Source: Candidatus Cloacimonadota bacterium (lineage in GTDB: Bacteria; Hydrothermota; E44-bin80). Taken from it: a DNA stretch of 7,232 nucleotides. The notes under the pieces were generated by a model. It was not told the origin of the DNA. It saw nothing but the letters and a program-made list of their open reading frames with translations, and did no database searches. Numbering within the stretch: the stretch's first letter is position 1; the number at the start of each line of letters is the position of its first letter. Location of the stretch: NCBI GenBank assembly GCA_004376305.1, contig SOKD01000346.1, forward strand, positions 1-7,232, read 5' to 3'. Position numbers and translations under genes: made by a program. Of the stretch, positions 6,654 through 7,232 are shown one piece after another.

Positions 6654-7232
6654 TTACTGGTTAAAAAAGATTCGGTTTATGGTCCTTGATATGTCTCCAT
6701 AACTATCATGAGCTTCGATTGATAGCTTGTATTCACCGCTCTTAAGTGTTTCGGTGAAAATGTAGATTGAATCGGTAATGAGCAAAGTGTCACTCATCCA
6801 GTTGGGATTGTCGCCGTTTCCCCCGAATTCCCACATTTTTATAAGCGTGTAAAAACCAGGGCTTGCATCTGGTGGAACCCACCGTATGGTGTCACCAGTT
6901 GATATTGTATCACTGTCAGCAGGAAAGATGATATTTGGCAGCTGGTCGATTACTCGGACCAGCGAGGAGGAGACCGTATCGCTATATGCTCCTCCAAGGT
7001 CTTTTGCCCAGAATGAGAAGGATATTCCAATAAGCGTATCAATGGTACTTAAAGATGTATGATGAATGCGTTTTTCATATATACCAAGGCTATCGTTTGA
7101 TTTTGGCTGCAGAAAGAGTGTATCATAAATGGATTCAGCAAGAACTGATTCGGCAAACGGCACGTCCGGATCAAAAAAGGTAAGAGTCAGTACTGCTTCA
7201 TATTCCTCATATGCATCAAAAGAATGTACAGA
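6654..7232 (-). CDS. Extracytoplasmic beta-sandwich (Ig/fibronectin-like) protein, 5' end beyond window
   Basis: The reading frame stays open to the window edge, so this is the C-terminal 192 residues of a longer protein. A GTG at 7161-7163 is an internal codon, not a convincing start, because in-frame sequence of the same character continues upstream of it. The visible part is rich in Asp, Thr and Ser with alternating hydrophobic residues, typical of exported beta-sandwich domains. Two units can be guessed: one ending near visible residue 96 (containing FWAKDLGGAYSDT), and a second from about 97 to 192, starting LPNIIFPADSDTIS and ending in a strand pattern around YKLSIEAHDSYG. No T9SS-type C-terminal domain, transmembrane helix or catalytic motif is visible. 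The N-terminus, where a signal peptide or lipobox would lie, is missing. It ends 3 bases before the next gene's ATG, which suggests the two are co-transcribed. The function is unknown; a surface lipoprotein is my best guess. Confidence 0.75.
   Translation of the reverse strand, partial: SVHSFDAYEEYEAVLTLTFFDPDVPFAESVLAESIYDTLFLQPKSNDSLGIYEKRIHHTSLSTIDTLIGISFSFWAKDLGGAYSDTVSSSLVRVIDQLPNIIFPADSDTISTGDTIRWVPPDASPGFYTLIKMWEFGGNGDNPNWMSDTLLITDSIYIFTETLKSGEYKLSIEAHDSYGDISRTINRIFFNQ

Noticed and set aside
7161..7163. GTG as the start codon of the gene at the window's right edge
   Set aside because: The frame continues open to the window edge with the same beta-sandwich-like composition (for example AVLTLTFFDPD just before it), there is no ribosome site, and no signal peptide follows the GTG.

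Overview
The window reads as part of a bacterial chromosome of moderate to low GC. It most likely comes from the FCB superphylum or a neighbouring uncultured phylum such as WOR-3 or Cloacimonadota. The main clue is a C-terminal domain of the type IX secretion (T9SS/Por) sorting type on a large secreted protein. The others are FG-GAP/VCBS repeats and Asp/Thr/Ser-rich beta-sandwich extracellular sequence. The phylum is an inference; no rRNA or housekeeping marker is present.

All six genes lie on the minus strand, so transcription runs from high to low coordinates. In that order they are: (1) 7232-6654, the C-terminal part of an extracytoplasmic beta-sandwich protein cut by the window edge; (2) 6650-5163, a GAF-AAA+-Fis sigma-54-dependent activator; (3) 5126-1833, a secreted M6-type zinc metalloprotease with an eight-unit FG-GAP propeller-like region and a T9SS-type sorting domain; (4) 1822-1121, a secreted or inner-membrane DUF5683-like protein; (5) 1075-413, a six-helix DUF2085 membrane protein; (6) 374-60, a small two-helix membrane protein with an extended Shine-Dalgarno sequence. 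A 12-bp perfect hairpin lies just past the last stop codon.

The gaps between genes are 3, 36, 10, 45 and 38 bases, so there is no gene-free stretch above 300 bases. The spacing allows one transcript for several or all genes. Two junctions (1 to 2 and 3 to 4) look translationally coupled. No convincing sigma-54 or sigma-70 promoter was found inside the window.

The common theme is the cell envelope: a surface or secreted protease, other exported or membrane proteins, and a cytoplasmic regulator that senses through a GAF domain. That the regulator controls the neighbours is only an inference from order. No CRISPR array, mobile element, tRNA or rRNA was seen. I found no clear new system; the most notable items are the protease architecture, the orphan activator, the extended ribosome binding site and a degenerate 7-base periodic repeat in one intergenic gap.
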